The translations under genes were made by a program, and so were the position numbers. DNA of 64,000 nucleotides from Mycolicibacterium sp. ND9-15 (GTDB taxonomy: Bacteria > Actinomycetota > Actinomycetes > Mycobacteriales > Mycobacteriaceae): assembly GCF_035918395.1 (NCBI RefSeq), contig NZ_CP142362.1:2579501-2643500 (forward strand), given 5' to 3'. Below are positions 56,574 through 64,000 of this stretch, piece after piece (the first letter of the stretch is position 1; each line of letters begins with the position of its first letter). Under the pieces are notes generated by a model. It did not search any database. It worked only from the letters and a program-made list of their open reading frames with translations, and was not told where the DNA came from.

Positions 56574-59500
56574 TTACGGTTTGATGCGGATGTGGCCCGG
56601 GCTGTACAGACCGCTGTGCGTCGCCGTGCCGAAGTCCAGCGTGGCGGGGACCGAGTCGCGGGCGTCGGGGGTCAACTCGAACCGCCGCAGCGAGCCCCAG
56701 TCCCGCCCCCAGTCCTCCGACAGATACGTCGCCATCACATGTGCGCGCAACAACAGGTCCGTGATCCCGAGCAGCCCGCCGTTGAGGCCGTCCTGCCAGG
56801 TGTCGGTGTCCTTACGCTTGGCGTTGTAGTCAGGCGTGATGCGGAACTTCGGGATGTCGGTGACGCCGTTGGCGTGCAGCATCGGTTGCTGGCACGGGAA
56901 CGCCAGGCCGACTGCCCAGTCCATCAGCACCGGCTGCTCCGAGCCGACGTACTCCTGCACCGACCGCAGTTCGGGCACCCGCGGCGGCGTCACCGCCACC
57001 CAGTCGCCCTGAGTCAGCGAAAGATCCTCGGCGACAACACGAACCGCGACCGCATCGGCCGGAATGTCCGTACGTGGGAACCGCAGGTTCCGCCACGACG
57101 GAATCGGCCCGAGGTCATAGGGCACCAGTCGCCCGGCGGGCACCAGCGCACCGTCGGGGCCGCGCAGCGCGTACTCCAACTCGACGGTCTCACCCTCGGT
57201 GCGTGCGTTGAACACGCTGTCGCCGGTGATGGTCCCCGCGGCGGTGATCACCACGAGCGGATGCGCGTCGTCGGGCGAGGGCAACTCGTACCATGCCGAT
57301 GTCAGCCTGCTCTCCTGCTGTGGCTCGTCGACGTAGCTGCCTGCCAGCGGTACCCTCTGCGGGTCGAGCCCGTACGGCAACGGCACCGTCGAGCCGTTGA
57401 CGCCGGGAGTCGTGAGCTTGATCGGCTGGTCCCAGTCGTAGTCGGTACCGGGCGTCGGCAGGTTGACCCGAATCGCCTCGGCCACAATCTTTTCCGGCAC
57501 AGCACTGGAGGTGAAACCGACCGGGCCGACGCCGCCCAGCGGCCCCAGCGGCCCGTAGTCTCCGGGTAGCGGTGCCAGAAAACCGTCATTGGCATCCGGT
57601 TCGACGAGCACGTCATCGGCCAATCCGCAGCCGCCGGTGAAAGACCGCAGATTGGCCCACGCGTTCGAATACGTCGGGTACTGGCGGACCGCCCCGACGA
57701 GCATGGAGCCGACGAACACGACCACCATGAAGCCCGCGGCCACCGGAACGGGCGCGGCCGTGAGCGCCCGCGCGATCCGGCCCTCACCGCGGGTTCGTGA
57801 CGAGAAGTGCAGCCAAGCCGCCCAAATCGCTGCGATCGCGAACAACACGAAGAAGACCGTGCTGATCGTGACTCCGCCGATCGCCGGCTTGTCGTTGTTG
57901 AACGGCACGCCGAAGCTGGAGACATACCACCAGCCGTTGGTGGTCGCGAAACACAGCGCCAGCACGAACAACACCGCGGCCAGGAACGCCATGCGGTTTC
58001 GGGACCACGCCAGCACCTTCGGCGAAACCAGCACCGTGGCCAGCGCCGCCATCGCGGCACCCACCGCGGCGAACAGACCGAAGTGATGCACCCACTTCGT
58101 CGGGGTGAACATCAGGAAGAACATCGTGCCGAGGATGATGCCCATCAACCGCCACGCCGGTCCGCGGGCGACACCGGGAACCCGCTTGCGCCGCAACATG
58201 ATGAACATCGACGCGAACAACGACAGCGCGGTGATCAGGAACCCGAACCGCCGAGACAACGACCCGTCGACCGTGGGCAGGATCAGGTAGTAGTAGCGCA
58301 GGTTCTCGGTGTACCACTCCTGGTTAGGGCCGATAGCGGTGCGAATCCTGGTGGCTTCCAACACCGTCGCGATGGTCTGGTCGAAGAACACCACGGTCAG
58401 GATCACCGTACCCGCGGCGAGTAGAGGCAACACCAGTGGCCAGGTGCCGAGGACCTGTCGGCGGCGCACCAGAATCCTCAGCAGGGGGCGGCCGCCCGCG
58501 AGCAGCGCGGCCACCGCGATCAGGCCGGTCGGCTGGATACCGAGCGTGAACGACGCCGTCATGATCGCGAACGCGGCCGGGGTGAGCCGGCCCGAAATGA
58601 TCGCCCGCTCGATCAGCACATAGGTGATCAGCGCACCGGTGGCGATCTGGCCCTCCGGCCGCAAGCCGTTGTTGAACGGCATCCACGCCGCCAGCAGTAC
58701 CAGGCCCGCGGCCCACAGCGCGGGCTTGCTCGCCGCCACCGCGGGCCCCAACCGAGGCAGCACCTCGCGGGAAAGCAGCAGCCAGCACACGATTCCGCAG
58801 ACCAGATCCGGCAGCCGCATCCAGATGCTGGCGTCGCTGACGCTGGTCATCATCGCCAGCAGGTTGTAGTACCAGCCGAACGGATCCTCGGGGCTGCCGA
58901 ACCAGCGAAAGTAGTTCGACATGTAGCCGGCGTGCCCGGCCACCCGCGCCATGCCGAGGATGTAGCCGTCGTCCGAGGAGTTGGCGCCGATCACGTGCCA
59001 GACCACGAACCCTCCGACCACCACCACGTCGGTGGGGGTGAACGTGCGCCACCGCTGCGGGATCAGCCGCCGCATCCGCCTGCCGTCCATCCGGTCCAGG
59101 CGCCACAGCGCGAGCAGCGCGATCGCGGTCGACGCGATGGCCAGCACCATCGCGGCCAGCTTCAATGCCGTTGGCTCCGTGGTGAATCGGGTGTCGATCT
59201 CCGCGGACAGGCTCAACCCGGGCGGCGCGGGACCGGTCAGGTCGGTGAACACCCCGACGATCGCGGGTCGCAGGTTCGGATCCGCGAACCCGGTGTACTG
59301 CGGCTCGCCGTCCGGCTTCGACAGCCCGACGAACGTCGCGAAGGTCCCCTCCTCTGTCGAGGTGATCTCGATCCGCTGACAGTCGGGCCCAGCCACCCGC
59401 GCCCGAGGCACGCTCGCCACCACCACGTTCCGGTCGGTGATGTCGACACGCTGGCTGTTGACCGTGACGAACAGACCCTGCAATGCGGCCTGCTTACCGT

Positions 59501-59771
59501 CCTTCGGCGCGGTGCCCAACACCACCCCGCCGCGCGGCGGCATCGACCGGACGACGTCACACGGCACCGTCACCGACATCCGCACCGGCGTCTGGCTGAT
59601 CAATGGCGCGGTGACGTTGGTCAATTGCTCCTGCTGCGGCCAATTCAGCGTTGCGGTGGTCTGTTCGACCGGTAGCAGCGGGGTCGCTACGGACAGCACG
59701 AAGCCGATGAGACCCGCGATCGCCGCCACCCAGCGCGCGCTTTTGACGTCGGAGCTCAGCGGTCGGCTCAT
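56574..59771 (-). CDS. embB: Arabinosyltransferase EmbB
   Basis: The 1065-residue GT-C enzyme adds arabinofuranose from decaprenylphosphoryl-arabinose to arabinogalactan. It has about 15 TM helices. The first periplasmic loop carries catalytic acidic residues in [29 protein letters not shown]. The ethambutol-determining stretch reads [28 protein letters not shown]. The C-terminal domain is a carbohydrate-binding module. The ATG at 59771 overlaps the embA stop (ATGA), giving translational coupling. Corresponds to Rv3795. Confidence 0.97.
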   Translation of the reverse strand: MSRPLSSDVKSARWVAAIAGLIGFVLSVATPLLPVEQTTATLNWPQQEQLTNVTAPLISQTPVRMSVTVPCDVVRSMPPRGGVVLGTAPKDGKQAALQGLFVTVNSQRVDITDRNVVVASVPRARVAGPDCQRIEITSTEEGTFATFVGLSKPDGEPQYTGFADPNLRPAIVGVFTDLTGPAPPGLSLSAEIDTRFTTEPTALKLAAMVLAIASTAIALLALWRLDRMDGRRMRRLIPQRWRTFTPTDVVVVGGFVVWHVIGANSSDDGYILGMARVAGHAGYMSNYFRWFGSPEDPFGWYYNLLAMMTSVSDASIWMRLPDLVCGIVCWLLLSREVLPRLGPAVAASKPALWAAGLVLLAAWMPFNNGLRPEGQIATGALITYVLIERAIISGRLTPAAFAIMTASFTLGIQPTGLIAVAALLAGGRPLLRILVRRRQVLGTWPLVLPLLAAGTVILTVVFFDQTIATVLEATRIRTAIGPNQEWYTENLRYYYLILPTVDGSLSRRFGFLITALSLFASMFIMLRRKRVPGVARGPAWRLMGIILGTMFFLMFTPTKWVHHFGLFAAVGAAMAALATVLVSPKVLAWSRNRMAFLAAVLFVLALCFATTNGWWYVSSFGVPFNNDKPAIGGVTISTVFFVLFAIAAIWAAWLHFSSRTRGEGRIARALTAAPVPVAAGFMVVVFVGSMLVGAVRQYPTYSNAWANLRSFTGGCGLADDVLVEPDANDGFLAPLPGDYGPLGPLGGVGPVGFTSSAVPEKIVAEAIRVNLPTPGTDYDWDQPIKLTTPGVNGSTVPLPYGLDPQRVPLAGSYVDEPQQESRLTSAWYELPSPDDAHPLVVITAAGTITGDSVFNARTEGETVELEYALRGPDGALVPAGRLVPYDLGPIPSWRNLRFPRTDIPADAVAVRVVAEDLSLTQGDWVAVTPPRVPELRSVQEYVGSEQPVLMDWAVGLAFPCQQPMLHANGVTDIPKFRITPDYNAKRKDTDTWQDGLNGGLLGITDLLLRAHVMATYLSEDWGRDWGSLRRFELTPDARDSVPATLDFGTATHSGLYSPGHIRIKP

Positions 59772-62700
59772 GGCAGCGCCCTGATCGGTCCGTTGCGGCT
59801 CCAGCCGAACACCCGCGCGGTTCCTTGCTCGACAACCGCATCCGGGGCTTGCGACTCGGGCACCACACGGTCGTAGCGCTCGATCGAACCCCAGTCCCGG
59901 AACCAGTCGTCACGCAGGTACGTGGGCACAGTCGCGGTACGCAGCAACGCCTGGATGAACAGGAACGGCCCGCCGTCCTGAGCGGACATCCACTGGTTCG
60001 ACGACACGACCACCTGCTTGAGGTTCGGGAGGATGCGGTACTCCGGGAGTTCGGCGATGCCGAGACGTTCGGAGAAGGGGCGCTGGCAGGGGAAGTTCGC
60101 GGCCGTGGCGATGTCCATCAGGACCGGCGTCTCCGAGCCGAGGAACTGCTGTGCGGTCTCCAACACCGGCACCCGCGGCGGGGTGAACGCGAACCACTGG
60201 TCGGTGGACAGGTTCGGGTCGTCGGCGACGATGCGGGCGACGTTCGCCTCCGGCGGCGCCGCCGCCAGCGGGAAACGCAGGTTGCGCCAGGCCTTGTGGG
60301 CGCCGGGTCCGACGTCGATCGGCTGCGCCTCGGCCAGCGGCAGGTAACTGCCGTCGGGACGGTGCACACCCCACTGCAGCTTCAGCGACTGACCGTAGTT
60401 GAACGAGCCGTCTTCCTCGTAGTACCAGATCGCGCCGGCCGCCGCGACGGTGACCAACGGCCGGTCCGGGGTCCGGGGCGGAAGTTGGTACCACGCCGAA
60501 GTGACCCTGGCCGCAAGGGTGTTCTCGTCGTAGCTGCCCATCACCGGTGTGCGCTGGGGGTCGAGACCGAACGGCAGGAAAACCTTCGACCCGTTCACTC
60601 CCTCGGGGCCGTAACCGCCGCCGGTGCCCGCCGCGAAACCGATGCCGATGTTCGGTTCGTTCGGCGAGCCGTCGGAGTTCACCGTGCCCGGGTTGGCGGT
60701 GATCGGTTCGGGTGGTTCGAGCGTGTCGCTGACGCCGTTGGGGGTGAAGCCCACCGGGTCCTCGCCTCCGAGCGGACCGTACTCGCCAAAGCGTTGCCCC
60801 GGAACCGGTTGCAGCATACCGGCATTCGTGTCCGCTTCGACGAGCACATCGTCGGCCATAGCGCAACTGGTATCGGAGAGCCCGGACGTCAGCGCCGAGA
60901 GGTTCGCCTTGGCGGTCGTGTAGACGGGGTAACGCTGCACGGCGCCCTTGGCCATGGAGCCGACCTCGAGTATCACCATGATCGTCGCCACCACCAGCAG
61001 CGGCGTCGATGCGAGCACGCGGTTGCGTTTGGTGTTGGCGACCTCGGTGTGCCCGGCGTAGTCCATCCGGAAGTGCAGCCACCCGGCGAGCAGACCGGTC
61101 ACGATCGCCAGCGCGAGGAAGATGCCCGTCACCGGGATACCGGCGATCACCGGTTGCTTGTCGAACCACGGCACCCCGTAGTTTCCGACGTAGAACCAGC
61201 CGTTGATACCTGATGTCGCCCAGGCCAGTACGAACAGCAGCGCGGTGACGTACAACGCGAGGTTGCGGCGGCTGTGCAGCCCCACCCGGGAGAACGCGAA
61301 CGCGGTCACCGCCCCGAGCGCGCCCGCCAGGGCGGCGAACGCGCCGAACTGCACGGCCCACTTGGTCGGCGTGAACGTCAGCAGCAGCAACCCGATGGCC
61401 GTCGACCCGAGCAGCCGCCAGACCGGGCCCCTGGCCATGCCGGGCACGCCGCCGCGCCGCAACAGCACCGCCAGCATCCCGAACAGGCAGAGCATCAGCA
61501 CCAGTACCGCGAAGCGCCGGGTCAGCGACGAGTCCACGCTGTCCTCGACGGTGAGGAAGTAGTAGCGCAGGAACTCCTGGTACCACGCGATGGTCGGGCC
61601 GACGACGTACTTGATGCGGGCCGACTCGGCGACCGTCGCCAGCGTCTGGTCCCGGAACACCACCACGAAGATCAGCGCGAGCGCCGACAGCAGCGCGGCC
61701 ACCGGGGCCAGGAGGCCGTCGACGGGACGCCGGGTCCGGACGGTGCGAACGATCGCACGGGCGCCCACCAGCAAGGGCGCGATCGCGATCAACCCTTGCG
61801 GAGCCAGCGTGACGCTGAACACGGCGACGACGATCGCCAGCGCTGCCGGCCACGTCCGCCGCGTCGCAACCGCGTTCTCGACGAGCACCCAGACGGCCAC
61901 GGTGCCGAACGCGATCAGCGGTTCGGGTCGCAGTCCGTTGTTGAACGGCAGCCAGGCCGCCAGGAACACCGCGCCGGCCGTCCATACCGTCACCCGGTTG
62001 GCCGCCAGGCGGCGGCCGAGTCGGGGCAGCATGCAGCGGCTGACGATCAACCAGGCGCCGATCGCGGCCAGCGTCGCGGGCAGACGCATCCACACGCTCG
62101 CGGTGCTGATCGACGCGAGAGCGCCGAGCAGGGACTGGTACCAGTCGAACGGGGCCTCGGCGGCGCCGAAGAAGCGGTAGTAGTTCGCCGTGTAACCGGC
62201 GTCGGCGGAGACGCGCGCGATGGTCAGGTTGTAACCGTCATCGGACGACAGGGCGCCGATGACATGCCACAGCAGCAGGGTGCCGATGACTCCGGCATCG
62301 GCCACCCAGTGCCAGAACCCGGCGCGCCAGAACCCCGACAGGCCGCGCGGCACGCGCCGACCACTCCGACGGTCCAGCACCGCCAACGCCACGAGCGACG
62401 CGATCACGCATGCCACCCCGAGCACCATCACGGCGAGCTTGAGCGCGGTCGGCGAGGTGATGAAGCGGGTGTCGACGTCGATACGCGCCGACAGTCCCTG
62501 CTGTGGGGCCACCTCCATATCGGTGAAGATGCCCGCGACTTGCGGCTTCTCTTCTGCCGGCAGGATTCCCGCTGCGCCGGGCAGCCCGACGAAATCCGCG
62601 CCGGCCTGCCCGGGGTCGGCCCAGATGCGCAGCGCGCTGCACGCTCCGTCGGCGACCGCGGAGCGCGGTGCCACCGCCGCGACGGAGTCACGGAACGCCA

Positions 62701-63046
62701 CGACCACGACGTCGGACGTGGCGCGCACGAACAGCCCGTTGCGGCTGGCATCGATTCCGCCCGGCGGAACCGTCGACAGCACCAGGCCACCGGCCGCGGG
62801 CAGGGTGGCGACGGCCTGGCAGGGAATGGAGATGTCGAGAGCCTGCGGCGCGCCGGAGACCAGCGGGGCGGTGATGTCGCTGACGAACCCGTCGGGTCCC
62901 GGTCCTTGCGGCCACAGGATCGTCGCGGTGGTCTGCTTGACCGGCAGCAGCGGCACCAGACCGCACAGCAGTATGCCGGCGATGCCCGCGACGACGGCGA
63001 TCAGTCGCGCGAACCGGTCGGTCCGCTCATCCTCGTCGCGTGGCAC
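59768..63046 (-). CDS. embA: Arabinosyltransferase EmbA
   Basis: The 1092-residue GT-C enzyme pairs with EmbB to make the branched hexa-arabinoside of arabinogalactan. Features: GTG at 63046 for [24 protein letters not shown], fitting M. tuberculosis Emb[32 protein letters not shown] in the first periplasmic loop; [18 protein letters not shown] near mid-protein. The open frame continues to 63142 but reads as Arg-rich non-family sequence. Unlike M. tuberculosis, embC is not adjacent upstream: a divergent gene starts 174 bases away. Confidence 0.96.
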   Translation of the reverse strand: MPRDEDERTDRFARLIAVVAGIAGILLCGLVPLLPVKQTTATILWPQGPGPDGFVSDITAPLVSGAPQALDISIPCQAVATLPAAGGLVLSTVPPGGIDASRNGLFVRATSDVVVVAFRDSVAAVAPRSAVADGACSALRIWADPGQAGADFVGLPGAAGILPAEEKPQVAGIFTDMEVAPQQGLSARIDVDTRFITSPTALKLAVMVLGVACVIASLVALAVLDRRSGRRVPRGLSGFWRAGFWHWVADAGVIGTLLLWHVIGALSSDDGYNLTIARVSADAGYTANYYRFFGAAEAPFDWYQSLLGALASISTASVWMRLPATLAAIGAWLIVSRCMLPRLGRRLAANRVTVWTAGAVFLAAWLPFNNGLRPEPLIAFGTVAVWVLVENAVATRRTWPAALAIVVAVFSVTLAPQGLIAIAPLLVGARAIVRTVRTRRPVDGLLAPVAALLSALALIFVVVFRDQTLATVAESARIKYVVGPTIAWYQEFLRYYFLTVEDSVDSSLTRRFAVLVLMLCLFGMLAVLLRRGGVPGMARGPVWRLLGSTAIGLLLLTFTPTKWAVQFGAFAALAGALGAVTAFAFSRVGLHSRRNLALYVTALLFVLAWATSGINGWFYVGNYGVPWFDKQPVIAGIPVTGIFLALAIVTGLLAGWLHFRMDYAGHTEVANTKRNRVLASTPLLVVATIMVILEVGSMAKGAVQRYPVYTTAKANLSALTSGLSDTSCAMADDVLVEADTNAGMLQPVPGQRFGEYGPLGGEDPVGFTPNGVSDTLEPPEPITANPGTVNSDGSPNEPNIGIGFAAGTGGGYGPEGVNGSKVFLPFGLDPQRTPVMGSYDENTLAARVTSAWYQLPPRTPDRPLVTVAAAGAIWYYEEDGSFNYGQSLKLQWGVHRPDGSYLPLAEAQPIDVGPGAHKAWRNLRFPLAAAPPEANVARIVADDPNLSTDQWFAFTPPRVPVLETAQQFLGSETPVLMDIATAANFPCQRPFSERLGIAELPEYRILPNLKQVVVSSNQWMSAQDGGPFLFIQALLRTATVPTYLRDDWFRDWGSIERYDRVVPESQAPDAVVEQGTARVFGWSRNGPIRALP

Positions 63047-63158
63047 GAGGGTCGATGGTAGGCGACGTGCGTGTGTGCGCCGCCGATGCGGGGCCGACAC
63101 TTGCCCACTAACTGGTTCATCCCACGCAGCACGTGCGTGCAATCAACCGGTTAAGCCG

Positions 63159-63167
63159 TTATCCACA
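63159..63167 (+). other. Isolated DnaA-box 9-mer
   Basis: A perfect TTATCCACA within the embA/DUF559 divergent gap. As a single copy it may be chance, but a cluster of related 9-mers exists at 12757-12886. Confidence 0.35.
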
Positions 63168-63220
63168 GCGGCGGTCGGACGGGATGGCCGTCGGGTCGTT
63201 GTCCGGTCACGCTTACCCGT

Positions 63221-64000
63221 GTGACTCGCTGGCGTCTCGGGCGTATCGATGACCTGACCTGGAGCCAGGAGGGAGTCGTTTCCCGCCGCCAGGTTCTGGT
63301 CGCCGGAGGCACCGATCGCGACATCGCCAGACTGGTGCGCAGACGCGAGTTGACACCGGTCTGTCGGGGCGTCTACGTGAACCACAGCGGGCGGCTCACA
63401 CAAGCGCAGCGGCATTGGGTCGCGGTGCTGGCGTTCTGGCCGGCGGCGTTGGCTCACGCGTCGGCGCTGCCCGATCCGCCGACGACGGTCGTTCACGTCG
63501 CCGTCGACACAGCGCGCAATCTGCGGCCATTGCCACGAGTCGTGCTGCATCGGATGCCCGACTTCACCCGACGCGCCGAACTCGACCGCAGCCCACCGGC
63601 GATTCGCTTGGAGCACGCGCTGATCGACGTGGTCAGCGACGAGCTCCGCACGGACGATGTGGCGGCCGCATTCGCGGTGCTGGCGCGGGTGTGTGCCGAC
63701 CGGCGGACGACTCCGCAGCGGGATCCTGCAGACGCTGGCGGGCCGTCAACGTGTTTGCGGCCGGCGCATGTTGCAGGCGATGCTCGACGATCTTGGTGAC
63801 GGCGCATGTTCGGTGCTCGAGCGTGGCTACCTGCACCGGGTCGAGCGGGCCCACGGGTTGCCCCGCGGTGAGCGTCAGATCCGCAGCAGAGCGACAGGCC
63901 GGTCCACCTTCCAAGATGTGCGCTATCGCGGGCAGGGCGTCGTGGTCGAGCTCGACGGTCGCGCGTTTCATGATTCGCCGCACGATCGCGACCGCGATGC
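63221..64000 (+). pseudogene. Frameshifted AbiEi/DUF559-type protein (partial, runs off window end)
   Basis: GTG at 63221 opens an AbiEi-like N-terminal HTH (DLTWSQEGVVSRRQVLVAGGTD; IARLVRRRELTPVCRGVYVNHSG) and middle domain. At about 63718-63722 the reading must shift by one base: the first frame turns into non-family sequence (PQRDPADAGGPS), whereas the other frame continues with RILQTLAGRQRV and, further on, SVLERGYLHRVERAHGLPRGERQIRSRATGRSTFQDVRYRGQGVVVELDGRAFHDSPHDRDRD, a DUF559 nuclease-like domain. The GGG run at the shift suggests one extra G; mutation or sequencing error cannot be told apart. Continues past the window end. Confidence 0.75.

Noticed and set aside
59060-59066. Search for IS elements or transposase genes in the accessory blocks
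   Set aside because: No transposase-like frame or terminal inverted repeats with target duplications were seen anywhere; the coordinate is only a placeholder within the window.

Overview
This is a high-GC mycobacterial chromosome segment, most likely from a fast-growing Mycolicibacterium-type species. It carries the conserved arabinogalactan and mycolate region known in M. tuberculosis as Rv3794 to Rv3852, in reverse orientation, with several accessory insertions and replacements. No insertion sequence, tRNA, rRNA or CRISPR array was found. Gene names from M. tuberculosis (Rv numbers) are assigned by recalled family and synteny, not by a search.

Left part, 1-21.6 kb. The window opens with two tandem paralogous genes, the first cut by the window edge. 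Each fuses a class III nucleotide cyclase domain to a STAND-type NTPase. They lie behind a MerR-like operator. Next come an Hns/Rv3852-like lysine-rich membrane-anchored protein, a copC-copD pair, and the Rv3850 homologue. An ImmA-type metallopeptidase and a DUF6545/MAB_1171c-like membrane protein face espR. A GDT1-family manganese exporter follows, with a recognisable yybP-ykoY Mn riboswitch. After Rv3847 comes a nickel superoxide dismutase (sodN) with its maturation peptidase (sodX), where M. tuberculosis has sodA. The stretch then runs through a DUF4328 protein, glpQ1, a full-length LCP protein, a CPBP protease, the IdeR-box-controlled Rv3839 homologue, pheA, a histidine phosphatase, Rv3836 and Rv3835.

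Middle part, 21.7-31.8 kb. This holds serS, a zinc alcohol dehydrogenase with a small partner, the Rieske/metallo-beta-lactamase Rv3818 homologue with a small overlapping partner, two tandem acyltransferases with a HAD phosphatase, a PGRP/LGFP amidase and erp.

Core cell-envelope part, 32-51.8 kb, all on the plus strand. glf-glfT2-Rv3807c-ubiA-aftB forms an overlapping operon that makes the galactan and the arabinose donor and caps the arabinan. fbpA and fbpD (MPT51) follow, then a lipoprotein, culp6 and fadD32-pks13-accD4, which carry out the final mycolate condensation. Downstream, 52-56 kb is accessory: DUF4331, small membrane proteins, a PNPOx-like protein, an ionotropic glutamate receptor-like channel and a decayed MBL hydrolase. 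embB and embA follow on the minus strand. Immediately upstream of embA, divergent from it, is a frameshifted DUF559/AbiEi-type gene, so embC is not adjacent.

The most notable non-gene signal is a 60-bp inverted-repeat element. It occurs twice, just downstream of accD4 and just downstream of embB, with the same 38-base spacer and the same orientation relative to the upstream operon.
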